From Obelidium mucronatum (lineage: Eukaryota > Chytridiomycota > Chytridiomycetes > Chytridiales > Chytriomycetaceae): 64,000 nucleotides of DNA. Of the stretch, positions 32,386-45,467 are shown piece after piece (the stretch's first letter is position 1; every line of letters starts with the position of its first letter). Location of the stretch: the NCBI GenBank assembly GCA_025765595.1, contig JAIVFH010000022.1, positions 62,001-126,000 of the forward strand. The letters are read 5' to 3'. The notes below the pieces were generated by a model. That model was not told the origin of the DNA and searched no databases. It was given only the letters and a program-made list of their open reading frames with translations. A program made the position numbers and the translations under genes.

Positions 32386-35300
32386 TCATAATTCCAAGTG
32401 AGTCCACCGTCCACCTGAGCGTGTAACTCCTCCAAATCCTTGTGCAGCGTCCCCGCCAAAAACGTCATTCGATGTCATATCGAGACCTCGTTCTCTGCGT
32501 TCTTCATGTTCTTCCTCCTTAAGCACCCTCAGTCGCGTCAGAATATTGCCAAAATGCCGAACTACACTCTCGGGGACTGTGCTTGTCGAATTACTAAGCA
32601 CCGATGTGCTACTGCTGATGTTGGATTGAATTAGATCGATCAGAGAGTTTATGAAGTTGATGTTGATCTAAAAACACAAAAAGTCTGGTATGTGAGCAGT
32701 GTGTGAGTAGTCAATAATAAATGCTTTTACATAATCATTTCCGCTTTCATAAAACCAGATATACTGCTCCAAAATTTGAACAAACAGTTCTGTATTGACA
32801 GACGTTTCCAGAACCGAATCGGCTATCTTGAGCGCCTTTTGTAAATATTCGAGAACTTTTTTTCCATCCCTCGAGACTTTCAGCGGGACTGCTGCCACCC
32901 CAGGTTCTTCGGTCTTTTCCTCCTCACCAAACAAACCGCTCAACTTGCTTTTCTTTGCCGTCGATGAAGCCGAAATCAGAGTGGCTCGATTTGCTTGAAG
33001 AGCAGTTTGACTCACTGGATGATCCCACACGTCATCTGCGGTCTCAGGGGCTGGCTCCTCAATCCAAAACAAATGCGCTGATATAAGCGTGCATCGGCAC
33101 TGGTCTACCTTCTTTAACAAGCGGCCGCAGTGGACAACAACTTTCCCAATCACAACTTCATACGATTCCGCAGACAGGCAGCCTGCCCCGCAACTTCGAA
33201 TAACTCCAATCAGCGCTGTCAGAGCTGGGACTTGCGCCTTTGAGTCAACAACATAGTCTTCGTATGTTGTAATTGCATTGACCAACGCTTCGTACACGGC
33301 TTCCTCGTTCCTGCATTCGTTGGCTGATTGGGCAATTGCGAGGTACAAATTCAGACATGTACTTGGGGTTGAGGGTAGATGAAGTGCAATCTTTGCCAAG
33401 GCGTCTGATTCTTTTGTCGCCGCGTTGTTGAGGATCCGTGTGCTTGCGGTTCGAATTGTTTGAGATTTGTCTGATTCTCGAAGGAGATGGACCGTCTCGT
33501 TCATAAATTGGAAGAGTGAGTTAAGGCGTTGCACGATGGTCACGTCACTGAGGTTTGTTACACCCAAGTAATTTCGGGCAAGGGAAACAGACACGAATAG
33601 AATGGGAGGGATCGAGAATTTCATTCGAATTTCTCCACCAGTTGCAACGTATTTACGAACTGATCCCAGAAGCTAGAGAAAAGGCCAGTTGAAACTTAAA
33701 CCATTCCAAATAATCGCAAAGAATCACAAACCTCCAGATCATCATCAGGGTTTCTTTTCTCTGTCGCCACCAAGAGTACCAACTTTGCAACACCACCAAT
33801 TTCCTTCAGCATACTTCTCAAGTCCACAACATCACTCGCCCCGGAAACTTCTGCGACGGTTCCAATCTTTCTACTGGGACTGTTATCGTCAGTTCGAACC
33901 ATTCGGGGGCCCATAAGGCCTCCGTCAATAACATCTGTCACTAAAACTTCGCAAATTTCGCCGAATACTGCGTCCACTGCATCCAAACTGTCAATTTTAA
34001 ACTTGACAGCCGTTTTCGCTAAGGGATTGCTGGCTCCTACACATATATCTACAAAGAGGAGAGCAACCTTTTTCCGTGTCGAATATGGTTGCAATCGCAA
34101 CAAATCTGTATATGATCCACATAGACTCGTACTTGGTTCGTCTTCCCGCCGTTGTGGTTGGTCCTGAGTGGAGCTATTTGGCAATGCATTTGACGATGCT
34201 TGAGCCGAGCCAGCTCCCATCACAAGACCCGATGATTGCGATTGTTGCTGCTGATGGTAAAGAGATGGCAGTATAGCTCTGTGCCCACCATTTCGCGAGC
34301 TTGATGGAAAGGCCAGAAATACAAGTGGATTCGATTTGTGTGCACTCAGTGTTGTGAGGAGGAGTTGAAGAAGTGATGCCGCTGTTTCCGGACTCGTCAT
34401 CGCAGGTCTGCACAATAAAAGAGAAAAACTCAATGGAAACTCTTATTGTACAAAAAAAATATCTTACTGTTTGTTGACAACCACGTCTTGAACTCGGTCC
34501 TTGGCGTACCCAATAATCAAATCCACATAATCAACACGAGTTGGGTAGCACCCAGTGCTTAATTCAATCAACGATGACAAAAGTGTTATTACGTCGTGCA
34601 GCTCAAACTCTGGTCGAACCCCAATGTGCTGTGTGACTTGTTCCCAAAATATTTCGAAGAGTGGGATCTCATTGGGAATACCACTGATTGGCGCTAGCGT
34701 TTCCCCTTTTGCCGACGCTTCTTTCACCTTTATTGCGTGTTCTTCCCGAGCGCGGCGAGCAAAAGCCGTGAATCTGTTCACAAGACTCATGATTGTTTGC
34801 TTCACGTTGACGTTTCGCGATAATTGCGACGTTGCCGAAAGAAAAAGGTCCAATGTGTGTAAATGAAAGTCGTCAGGAAAGACCTGTATGAAAAAAGGGA
34901 TCAGGGGTAACTCGAAAAACTGGAAATATATCATATTACCTGAATAACGACTTCCATCAAATATTCTTGTGCCATTACGTCGCGGCAATTCACAACTTCA
35001 CTCATGATACTGGGCAGAATGAGCTGCCAAGAACATCAGAATACATCTCCTTTGAATGGCTTTACTTACATTCACGAAAATTTCAGGAGTCAATCCATCA
35101 ATTTGACTCAATCGAAGCAAATTACTTCCGACAAGCAACTTTAATTCCCGTCTCTCCATTTCGCGTTGCTCACGTTCACGCGAATGGCCAATGTATTGCA
35201 GACGAACCCACAACTTATTCATTTCCACAAAATTCTGAAGAAGAAACTGGATAGAGTCCAAGCGACATCCAAAAATACTGAGATAGAGGATGGGAGGTTA

Positions 35301-36044
35301 TTGGAGTCGAACTCAACAAGACATAACGAAACGAACTTGTCAACGTCTCCATTTGGCATGTAGTCCCGACACATACTCGTCAAGTAATATCTAAGAAAGA
35401 GCCCTCTCACAGGATGCTGCACTCCCAAGGTCATATCCAGCATATCCTTGAGCAATTCCTTGATTGGGGGTACGTCATGAATAGGGTTTATCGGTCGCGC
35501 AGTAATTTTCTCGCCATCGTCTGCGCGAATAGGTTCTTTTCCCTTTTTCGAAGCACTTGATGGCTGCTGGGCCTTGAGTTCGTTTGAGACGCGCATAAAT
35601 ACAGAACCAACGGTGATCATCAAGTAAAGCCGTGGCACAATAGATCCTGCGTACTGAACCAGTTCGTATAAATCAGAAAGATGGTGACGGCCGCTCATGT
35701 GGGCATCGTAGAGGTAGGCCGATAGATGGCGGAGCTGATCAAACAACGCCATGTCTGTAGTAATGGATAAATACAAAACACAGCTTACACAGACGGCTTA
35801 CACAGCTCATAGTACCCCTTTGGAGCGAGAGTTGCAGTCTTTAGCTCCGCCAGCATTGCAGAGCAGTGTTTGAGCGCATCCATCAGCCGGTGGTTGTCCT
35901 GGCAATATTTAGCAAACACAGATGCAACGCGGACCTCACCAAGCAGCGCCTCATCTGCAAACACTGCGTCTTTACGACTGCAAGCGACTCGTCGAGCATT
36001 TTCTGCTGCTGAAGCGCGACTTCCGATGGCGTCGTTGTGGCCAT
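32386..36044 (-). CDS. VPS35: Retromer subunit VPS35
   Basis: Core cargo-binding subunit of the retromer, which returns receptors from endosomes to the Golgi or plasma membrane. Nine exons fit: 36044-35940, 35898-35802, 35754-35337, 35277-35070, 35023-34940, 34883-34468, 34407-33732, 33672-32731, 32667-32386, about 1075 residues without frame error. Diagnostic segments: [53 protein letters not shown] (the VPS26/RAB7-side PRLYL and RGLFLR motifs), [32 protein letters not shown], and the C-terminal solenoid [19 protein letters not shown]. The protein is longer than human VPS35 (796) because of Ser/Gln-rich insertions near 34140-34330 and elsewhere. It diverges from the next gene across 125 bp. 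Confidence 0.93.
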
Positions 36045-36169
36045 TTTAACCAAAATCAAATAGAAGAATTACAGTTAAAAATAATATAGATACATATGAC
36101 TGACTTTTCAGGGTGGAACAGCTGCCAAGCAGACGGTAACGAGTCCCTTGCTGAAAAATGTACTAATCA

Positions 36170-37401
36170 ATGGATCTAGTGTTTGATATGGCAGCCGCCC
36201 TCCCACCAGTCCAGTTCACACAGGTGCCCAAACAGCAGCCAACGAGCCCAAAGCAAGTCCCGAAGCAACTCTTTGATTCACTTGTTCGCGCCGAGACTCT
36301 TTCAAAAGATCAACCGGAAAAGACTCTGGCGCTGTTTCTGGGGTCGGCAAAGTGTTAGTTCCTCCGCAAACACATGAGCTACACTTACGTATTCCACAGC
36401 TCTCTGGCAGATTGGTCAGCATCAGTTATCAGCACGCGCTCTAAATGGATTGATTGCCGTGCTTGCGCCCTTCTTCAAAACGCAAACACAACCTACCGGC
36501 ATTACACCTGCCCAAGTCAAAGAAATCTTATTCCAATCCCAGTTTGCTCTTGCAAGGATCATGAGCCCCCTTGATCCACTGCAGTGTTTAAGCCTCTATT
36601 CCGATGCTCTATCAACAAAGTTTAAATCATTTGATGTGAAGCGGATCCTGGAACGCCTGAAGAATCCACATTTGCTGATTACGCTGACCTTTGAATCCCT
36701 TCCTGCGACAGAAATGATGCTGTCAAAAATACTTCTACACTGCTCAGAAGCTTCAAGAGCTGGTCTGGTCCATCGATTCCACCCTGGTGGGCTAGAGTTG
36801 GGAATTATGGCGGGAACCCTTGTTGCCGGCGCATTGCTGAAGACGAACCAAGTTACCGAGTTCGGAATTTACTTCAAATATTGTGCCGAAATGGCGGTGA
36901 TGTTGCTTGGGGACTGGGCACCGATAGGTTGGCTCATGGAAGGGTCATCGCAGTTACTGGCTGATGCAGAGAAATCAAATACCAGAACTGGAGAAGCTGC
37001 CGTTTATCTTATACGTGCCTTCATTGTGTCTATTCAAATCAACGACAGGGTGTTGACCAATCGACTGGCCCAAGAGCTTCAACGCGATATTTTTAAAGGA
37101 GTATCGGTAACAGAACAAATAGTGTCCTCACATTTTGACTAAATTGAGGGATCAGATTTGCGCATTTGCATCAAAAATGGGAGAGGCTGTCTCTGTACAA
37201 GATATATTGTGGCTGGAGTATGAGGCTTCAGATGAGCTGACTGCTGCTGCTGGTCTCTGGAAAATAGATGCACGCCTTGGCGATCTACTACCTGTAAATC
37301 GTTATCTTCCAGCTGGCATCGAAGTTGCTTCAGACGCCTTCATAGTCAAAGAATTGCAGCAATCTTTAGCTTTGGTTCTGAGCCGGATGCGAGGCGGATG
37401 A
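36170..37401 (+). CDS. Helical protein of unknown function
   Basis: I do not recognise this protein. Three exons (36170-36353, 36400-37106, 37156-37401) give about 378 residues. The second donor could be at 37101 instead, two codons shorter; both keep the frame, and the intron has a gactaaa branch-like site before the acceptor. The protein begins with a Pro/Gln linker, then is almost entirely alpha-helical in character, with repeated short helices (FDSLVRAETLSKDQPEKTL, ALWQIGQ-type, LGDWAPIGWLMEGSSQLL) such as occur in TPR-like solenoids. No transmembrane segment. It shares a 125-bp divergent spacer with VPS35, so co-expression is possible, but no functional link is shown. Confidence 0.6.
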
Positions 37402-37522
37402 CGGCAGCATTTCAATAAATTAATCATACTCAGTGTTGTATAGAGGATGCATATATCTTTTAAATAAAGCGGAGTTTGACTTTGACAGTTCAAAATTTTA
37501 TTTACTTAGGAATCACAGAAAC

Positions 37523-39692
37523 ATGTTCCAGAAGCCTTCACAAGTACCCGGAATGCAGCGCAGCAACAGCAGCTCTAGTAAATCCAACTTGAAAGCTTCT
37601 ATCGATTCGGTCTTTGGGAATATATCATTCCGAAAGAAACGCGAACCGTCTGTTACTCCATTATCACCACCTGTCATTGTTGCTTCTGGCACTACAATCC
37701 CTCCCCGAGAGTCTTCGCTGCAACTCAAAATTGTTACAGACCAGAGTATCAATCCTACATCTTCCCAGCCATTTTCTCATCTGCAACAATCAGAGGTTCT
37801 TCGACCAACCTATCCAAAATTTGTCAATGTCAATACAACTAGAAAAGCATCCATAGCATCAAGCTCTAGCAACACGAGCTATGGAAGCAGCCATCAGCAC
37901 CATCATAATCAGCATTTCTTCGGTCGGACCCCAACATCACCCGAGGCGGTAAAGCACCATGAACGTCAGCACGAAATGTGGGAAATCTATTGCGAGTGGT
38001 TGCAAGGGCTACAATCTGGAGCAAGTTCACCGTCATTCAGTGACTATGAGTACATTCGATCGCGGAACCGTGAGCGACAGCGTAAATTAAGCGCAGCTAT
38101 GCCTCCTGCTTCAGCAAACTCCGACGATTCCAACCATCACAACTACTTCCCCATCAAACAATCATCGAATTCTATACGGTCATCCGCTACTTCAGCCACG
38201 AATACGACTTTTGCAATTCCACAGTCTCCCTCAATGTCGCCTGACAGGAGGTCATCAAAATCCGCAAAATCACCCCGCGTTGTTTCTTTTGGTGGAAGTA
38301 GCGTTCGCTCATTTGATTCTGCGGAATCTCCAACGAGCGTACGAATGAATACGGCTCTGCATAGTCTGGACTTTCGGAACTATCAGAAAGAAGGGGAATC
38401 GTCAAGCTTCGTCAGTAGCAACGCGACAACACAGGATTCGACAGCTGTTCTGCCTGTTAGACACCATCACCGCAGTCAATCTTTACCGAACTCCTTATCA
38501 CCTTCTACAATATCAAGTTTAAACGCCGCTACGCCAACGACAAATACGAAACCGAAAATAGTGTTGGATGTAACAGCCCTTCTCCCACTTCCACCCCATC
38601 ACGCAACTACGTTGACGTCGCCGACACTACAGCGTGAAGAATCATTGGTCATAAAACCCAGCAACGACTTTATAACAGCCTTGCTTGCGTACAAGAGTCA
38701 TCTAGCCGCCACAGAAAACAAATACAGACGATCCATGTCGCCGACTCGCGTAACGGGAACGGGAGGGGCCTCTCCTATTCGACCCATAAGTCCCACAAGG
38801 ATAAATTCCTCGTCTCTTACAGTATCAGCATCTGCTGCTTCATCATCAACTTCAGCTCAGATCACTGTGCTGGACCCTTCAGTTCAGATTGAATGGGAAT
38901 CTGCTTTAAGGATGAGAGTGCCTACCTCAGATTGGTCGAAATTGATTCAAGGTTTTATTATCTTGCCTTGAAATGCCATCAGAAACTAAACATGAACTAT
39001 TCTTTGCCTTTCGTGACTAGAGGTCCTAGAAAACAGCATATCTGTTGGAAGCCAGCATCGAACATACCACGAGGCGAAACTCTATTGGGATATAATTTGG
39101 AGAACGCTTCCACTGGGATGTACTTTGGAATCAGAACACCGGCCATTCACTCCTTCCGTAACAACGCCGTCGATTTCCTCTCCTGCATGTTGTCCCCGTT
39201 GTCAAAACGGATTTGTTGAAACGTTCGTTCACTTCCTATGGACCTTGTCCGGTGGCAATTGTTCTTTGGAGACGGCTGGAATGGGTTCTGGGGTCTCTTG
39301 CGGAAGGGGAAGCGAGGAAGGCTCGCGCCGTTTCATTAAGGAAGTATGGAGGTGGAACCAGACGGGACTCTGAGTTGTGGGATTATGGATTTAATACAGA
39401 GGGGCAAGGAAATGGAAGAGTTAGTATTTCACTGGTTGACGTATTGTTTTGCTTTCCAAAAGTTCGGAAACCGAATCTGGCAGATGGGACTGGGACAGAG
39501 AGTCCACCGCCTGGTCCAAGTGATCGTTACCTAAAGACTGTGATCGCGCTACATGCTACTGCTTTGATGAGCTTACTGGAGATGCGAGCATATCCTGGGG
39601 AGGATGAATCTTTGGTTTGGTCATTTTTTGTTGCGCGGTATGAAGCAAGGCGAGAAGTGGAGTTTGAACAAAGGACGGTTTCTCTCAACTGA
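37523..39692 (+). CDS. Ser-rich protein with C-terminal zf-RVT-like (LINE-type) region, frame-broken
   Basis: The first exon (37523 to about 38950) encodes about 480 residues rich in Ser, Pro and His with no known domain. An intron of about 70 nt joins, in phase, to a segment like the C-terminal zinc-binding part of LINE reverse transcriptases (zf-RVT): YWDIIWRTLPLGCTL, then CCPRCQNG, VETFVHFLWT, CPVAIVLWRRL, and further on ALHATALMSLLEMRA. This CxxC...H...C order is typical. The frame slips by one base at about 39243, between FLWT and CPVA. No reverse transcriptase or endonuclease domain is present upstream. It may be a host gene that captured a retroelement end, a domesticated remnant, or a pseudogene; sequence alone does not decide. 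Confidence 0.5.
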
Positions 39693-39860
39693 CATAAATC
39701 AAACGCCCCTAAATTGCAAAGAATTTATATTTGATGAGGTATTTAATAAATTCATGAATTCTCCCTGGTGGAATTCAAACTCCGCCGACAATCCGGACTT
39801 GCGGGAGTTAAAAACAAAAGCATCCTCCTCCCTCCACTCGAATCGTGTTGTATCAAAAAA

Positions 39861-41110
39861 ATGTCTCTCAATCCCAGTGAGTTTGAGATGTTTATGCCGA
39901 CGGCATCACATTCGCACAGGCATGATGCCTCAAACTTGAGCACCATGTGGAGGCAGCTTGATCTTCTAGAACAGCGAGGGGCTTTGATCAATGAACTTTA
40001 CAAACAAATGGAGATTCTCAAACAGGAGAATGCATTCTTGAAGGCCCAGATTACTACTTTGACCGAAGCAAACTCGATCACTAGCTGTACAAGCCAAATA
40101 CTACCAACATCAACTACATCACAGACTCTCAGCAAATACACTCACCCGCGTATTTTAAGTTCTTCTTCTAATACTGTATTGAAGAGTCCTCCTCAAACTG
40201 TCCCTGTGAGCCCTACTCCTTGCCATATTGTGCTTGGGCCTGGATCACATTCCCAAGCTCCTCTATCACACGAAGCATCAGCCCCACTTCAGACGAAGCA
40301 GGCATCACTGATCTCCCCGTCGATAGAATCAGTGTCGATCTCTCACGCGTCAGTTTCATCCAAGGATACATCAGAACAATGGTGTGATGTGGTGACAACA
40401 TACCATGTCCCTGTCGAATCACCAGAGTCGGCACAGTCATCAGTACCATCAGCTATCGAAACACAGAAATCCTCTATTTCAGCTTCCTCTGCACCTCAGT
40501 GGAAGGAAGTTACGACGCGTTTTCAGGTTCCTACAGAAGTGTTGGAACGTCCTCCACAAGAAACCAATTGCAGCCCTTCTAGGGCAGAAGCAGCCTACAA
40601 CCCACTTAACTTCAGCTACCCAGGAGCAACTTTTACCCATTCCTGTAAATACTGCAACTATCCCTGCTTCGTTCCGGAAACCCAAATCTCCTTCAGAATA
40701 CACAATTTGCGCGATATCTGGAATCAGCCGCCGAAATATATCAGATCTTAAAAATGATCTTAAAAGGGGAAATGTGGATACCACCAAAATCGCTAATATT
40801 CAGTTCACAACTGATTCCGATTTGCGAAGTCCTGCTCCTCAAATCATACGCTGACCAATTCTGCAGCGTCATGCAAAGTTTCCATTTTCAAGTTTTGGCA
40901 GGTGGTGCAACGTTGGTGCCGCCAGCAAATTGTGCCAATGTGACAGGATTCTACAACGCTTTGTTTCGAAGGTTTCATCGAACCATTTCGCGACAAAACT
41001 CTGAGAATATAACGTCTTGTTGTTATCAGCATATTTTGAATGAGATGTTGGAGACCAATGCAGAGTTGAAGGCGGTGTATTCGGCTTTTTTGTTGACGTA
41101 TTCAACTTGA
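39861..41110 (+). CDS. Coiled-coil and Ser-rich protein, unknown, frame-broken
   Basis: Start at ATG 39861. The N-terminus has a coiled-coil segment (LDLLEQRGALINELYKQMEI) followed by KQENAFLKAQITTLTEAN, then a long Ser/Thr/Pro linker. After about 40560 the likely coding frame changes by one base, giving YTICAISGISRRNISDLKN then DLKRGNVDTTKIANIQF, and after about 40820 it changes again, giving EVLLLKSYADQFC and a helical end that stops at 41108-41110. Folded segments on both sides of each break look real, so this is one gene hit by indels or a decaying one. Its neighbour upstream also carries retroelement-like sequence, so the pair may derive from one mobile unit. No family was recognised. 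Confidence 0.4.
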
Positions 41111-41561
41111 TTCTTTTCATTCTCCTTATCTCTCTCTCTCTTTCTCTTCTTGGTAGCTTTTTTTTTTCAGCCTCTCTCGAACTTATTTATTGCTATCAAC
41201 TGAATCTTCTTCTTTGTCATTGAATACAATCTTGAAATACGATATAAACGATTTTTGAAAATATTGAAGAAAACCTGCGATAATCGGCCTCAAGCCGGAA
41301 TCATCCTAGAACTACGCGACAGCAGCTGCCTAAGACAGGATATCGATTTTAAAATACATCTTATGGCATATAAAACTATAAACTCAAACTGTCTTCATCT
41401 GTTTATTTAGAAAAAATAAAATACAAATAAAATTAAAAAAAAATAAAAAAAAGAGAACAAAAAATAGATGCTTGTGTCACGGACCTTCCGTTTTGCAACG
41501 TCACCTCGGCACCGCCTCGCCAGCATCAATCAGTTTCAACTTCGAAGATGGAACACTGCGG
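41111..41561. other. Intergenic region, AT-rich
   Basis: This 451-bp stretch between two plus-strand genes is AT-rich with T and CT runs (41130-41170) and A-rich sequence just before the next gene. A short reading frame from ATG 41468 encodes an Arg-rich, acid-poor peptide resembling a mitochondrial presequence, but it is out of frame with TIM54. No RNA gene was seen. Confidence 0.4.
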
Positions 41562-42948
41562 ATGCAACTGTTGCATGCTACTACACCACCTGGATCTGAG
41601 GAACCCAAAAAGAAGAAGGGCTTCAAAGACTACATTCCCAGGTGAGAAGAAGAAGAAAAAAACACAGCAATGAGAAGCTGTATCAAATGGAGAGACATAT
41701 TTCAGTAACCACTCGCCTTCTCTTTTTTTCCTTTCCCTTGTTCATTAAATAAGTCGTGGATGGCAGTTGTTTTGGGGCATCTTTGGATCTATTACAACGA
41801 TCGCAATCTACGACAACCGAAGGCTAAGTCACATTCAAGATGACTTGAAGACACGAGCGTCCAAAGCAATTGCCGAACAAAGCAGCGGGATTCTGGAACG
41901 TCCACGGAAAGTGATTGTCTGCGTGATGCCTGGGGAGTGGGGAAAGACTTGGTTTGAGACATATGTGAAGCCAGGTTTGTGGCTTGTTCTTTTTATTTTG
42001 TGTGTGTTGTTGTATGCCGCTTTTGGGTTGGCTGAATGCAAAAACAACAAACTAAAACACGGACACATCTCCCAAATTTATGCAACAGTTTTTGATGCGG
42101 CCGCTTTGGATTACACGGTATGGGTCCCAGAGAAACCCTGGTCACTTGCGTGCCAAAGTTCGAAAGCACGTGTGGGAAGGAAAGCAACAGATTCCTGTTA
42201 CAGCCCCTCCTCCACCACCACCATTTAGTATTTTGAGTCCTGCGACATGGTGGGCCAAGAAGGAGAGTCCTGAAGAGTTCCAATTGCGGATTATGGAAAC
42301 TATTCTGCAAACGTATCATCCAGAGGTACGTTCGCTTTATTTTTCAGAATGAGAGCACATAAAGGCCTTTGTTAATACATGAAAACTAGGATGGAATTAT
42401 TGCGATTGGGCCAGAAGCGTATCGTGAAGTATTGCAAGGCATCAATTTAGGATTACTCTCCGAGCCCAAGATCGCACCATCCAAGCGCTATGTATTGCAA
42501 CCACAAGGGAACAGATGATAAAGCGATCGAAGCCTACGATGCCGAAGTACGTGAAGCAGAAAAAGAATACGAGACTGGTTGGGTTTATCCCACATTGGAA
42601 TTGAGACCCGAAAATGTGGATGTATTGGGCGGACAAGGACCGATTGTGGGGTACATCCCAGCCTGGAACCACGTCGGATGGATTGGTTTTGGCAAGCGGA
42701 TTGTGGGTTGGTTCAACAGGCGGGAGATTGGACGTACCGTGGGAGAGGTGGCGTATACAATTTGCGAAGACAAGAAGCGACGATTTGATCCAAGTGTGGA
42801 CTTGTTTGCAGGGGAAAGCGATGCTGTGAACTCGAACGAGTATGAAAAAGGAACCGAGTTTGCATATGGCGGAGGCAGCAAATGGGAAGTGTGGACAGAC
42901 ATAGATCCAGCCGTATCGCGACGACTGCAGATGTACGGAAAGAATTGA
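41562..42948 (+). CDS. TIM54: Mitochondrial inner-membrane translocase subunit TIM54
   Basis: Subunit of the TIM22 complex that inserts carrier proteins into the mitochondrial inner membrane. Exons: 41562-41641, 41754-41974, 42089 to about 42327, and 42391-42948. Recognisable parts: GFKDYIPSRGWQLFWGIFGS, the NRRL segment after the N-terminal helix, RKVIVCVMPGEW, WWAKKESPEEFQLRIMETI, and the C-terminal VGYIPAWNHVGWIGFGKRIV, which fits the Tim54 signature of aromatic residues before a basic helix. Two one-base frame changes are needed: at a CCC near 42140 (to reach PGHLRAKV) and near 42500 (to reach the AIEAYDAEV frame). The start at 41562 is the first ATG in the proper frame. Confidence 0.75.
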
Positions 42949-43030
42949 TTTAATTTGATGAGATCAGGACCTGCCTGGTGGTTGATTGGCTCATTTCGCA
43001 AAGTGACAAAAATAAATCCGAACCAATAAA

Positions 43031-45432
43031 ATGTCGTCTGCGACGCTTACCGCAACTCGGACACCGACGCCGACGCCGCCGCCGCCGCTGCCGCTGCCGC
43101 CGCTCGTCGCCAAGTTCGGACGCGCGCTCAACGGCACGCCGCCGCTGCTCGGCGCGGCCGGCGCGGTGTTCGACGCGGCGTCCGGGCTCGGCTTTGTCAG
43201 CGGCGGCTTTCTCGACGCCGCGCCGCTGTTTGCGAACGCCGGCGCCGGCGCCGCGGACCCGGCGCCGCCCGTGGCGCCGTGCCAGACCAGGATCCTGGTG
43301 CACGTGCGCGCCGAGGACCGCTGGCTGCTGCTGGACGCCGTGCCGCTGCCCGTGGGGCTCTGCGGCCACACCGTGTCGGTGGTCGGCGAGCATCTGTGGT
43401 TGGTGTTGTCTCCGGGCTCTGTTTTGGCGGCTCTGTCTCTAATCACTCTATCTCTACTCTCTCTCCCCGATCTTGACCAAAAAATATAAAAGGTTCATTG
43501 GCGGTTCAACCTCTGTCTTTCTGCCGTCCCAGAATTCGAATCCGTCCATCATCACAAGCAAGCCTCCCTTCAACTCTCAAATCTTTTCACTCAACCTGTA
43601 TCAAACAAACAATCCGTGGACCACTTCAATACCTGCCCCTGGGGACGCATACCAACGATATAACCATGTGGCCGAAGTAGATCCAATCAATAGGCTGATT
43701 TACGTCTTTGGGGGTCAGATAATGTGGCTGCAGCCCGTAAGCGGACCCAATATGTTGATATCAATCAAAATCAATTCCGACGGAACCGCAAACATGAACC
43801 CACCGATATTACTAGCACCCGCACCTCAACCGCGAACGCAAAGCTCAAGTGCATCCATCTTGACTAATTTCAATCATACCATCATGCTTGTATATGGTGG
43901 ATATACCACCAGCAGTACGGCAACGTCTCTGTCCTTGTCCCCCCTTAGTGGCTCGAATTCAGTTTTTGCTTTTGATATGACCAATCAGACGATCGCATCT
44001 AGTTATATTGTTCAGTTCCGACCAAGCACTGCTGATATCACAAGGGCGACATTTGACTTGACAATACCTCAACCCATGCCGTCCCCAACATTGACATGGA
44101 ATTCTACTTTACAAATATCACCGACTACAACTACAACTCAAACAGCAACGGCATCCCCGACAATAGTAGAAGATGCACCCCCTAGAGTATACCCAACACT
44201 ACCGCCATCCTACTTCAGTAACATCCAAGATCCGATAGTCATGGGTCCATGTTTTACAGACCCGATAAACTGTCTCAACTTTGCGTTTGTTGGAGTCCAA
44301 GGTGGGGCGTATTACTATGGCGGTGGACAAAGCAACACAAGCACCACCAACCAGTTTTGGTTTTTAAATACAAGTGTGGATGGAATGTGGCACTGGACAA
44401 ACTTGAACAGCGTCAATAAGAATGCGAAACCAATGCCTGCCTGGTGGAACGTGAAGGGATTTTCTGTTGCACCCGATGTCTTGAATTTTGTTTTGCCAGT
44501 TAAGTCGCCTTTGTTTTGCGGTGCTTTTTTTTTGTTTCATATCTCATTCCTTTTTTTCTTGCTTGTGTAAATAGTTTGAAGATGTTGCCAAAACTGGAGG
44601 ATTGATCAAATATTACCTGAACAATTCAACATTTGACTTTTTGGTTTCTCAGCAACCGAATATCACAGACTATTATGTTCAGCAACGTGAGTTTTTTTGT
44701 TTTTGCTTTTCTTCACTCTTTTTTTTTAACCCTCCTTTTGCTAAATTGCTTTTTTTTTCCAGCCTCACAACCGCAAGGAGTACCCTTCGGAACTCCAACA
44801 GCCATCGGTCTAGGTCTCGGAGTAGCCCTCGTTCTTGCTACAGCAATCTCTGTAGTCTACTACCGACGAAACCAAAACGCCCGACGACGACGGCGACGCC
44901 AAGAACCATACTCCACAGTCGAATCACATACCCCGGAACCAGGAGGCCCCGTAATCTCACCACTCCTCGCCCCACGACGAAGCATGTTTAAAATGAGTAC
45001 AGAAAGGGGAACCAGCTCCACACCGTTACCAAAAGAGCCGCGGCCGTCGCTTGAATTTGATACATCCATAAACGCAGTGGAAGGAGCCGGTGGTGGTGGT
45101 GGTAGTAGTAGCACATTGACGGATGGGATCGCAATGAGTACGTTTAATGTGACTTCAAGTCCTGTGGCGTTGCCGCCGCCTAGGAACCGGATCATAGCGT
45201 CATGGAGGGTGCTGACGGGGGCGCATCCGATTGTGACGCCTTCTTCTGGGCCGGCTGCAAGGAGTATTAGTGGTGGGAATGGGAGGGGTCCGCCGTCGAT
45301 TGAAAGTGATGGGAGCATTCATAATTCAAGCGATGTCGGGAACCTTGTTTTGGGTGGAAGCCTGAATTCTCATTCGAGTGGCGGTGGCGGCGGCGTGGTG
45401 GTGGTGGTGGATATGTTTCTTTTGAGCAGCAC

Positions 45433-45467
<35 letters not shown>

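Noticed and set aside
37135..37155. Stop codon and frame break in the helical unknown gene
   Set aside because: A GT...AG intron with a good branch-like site removes it and restores the frame, so no frameshift is needed.
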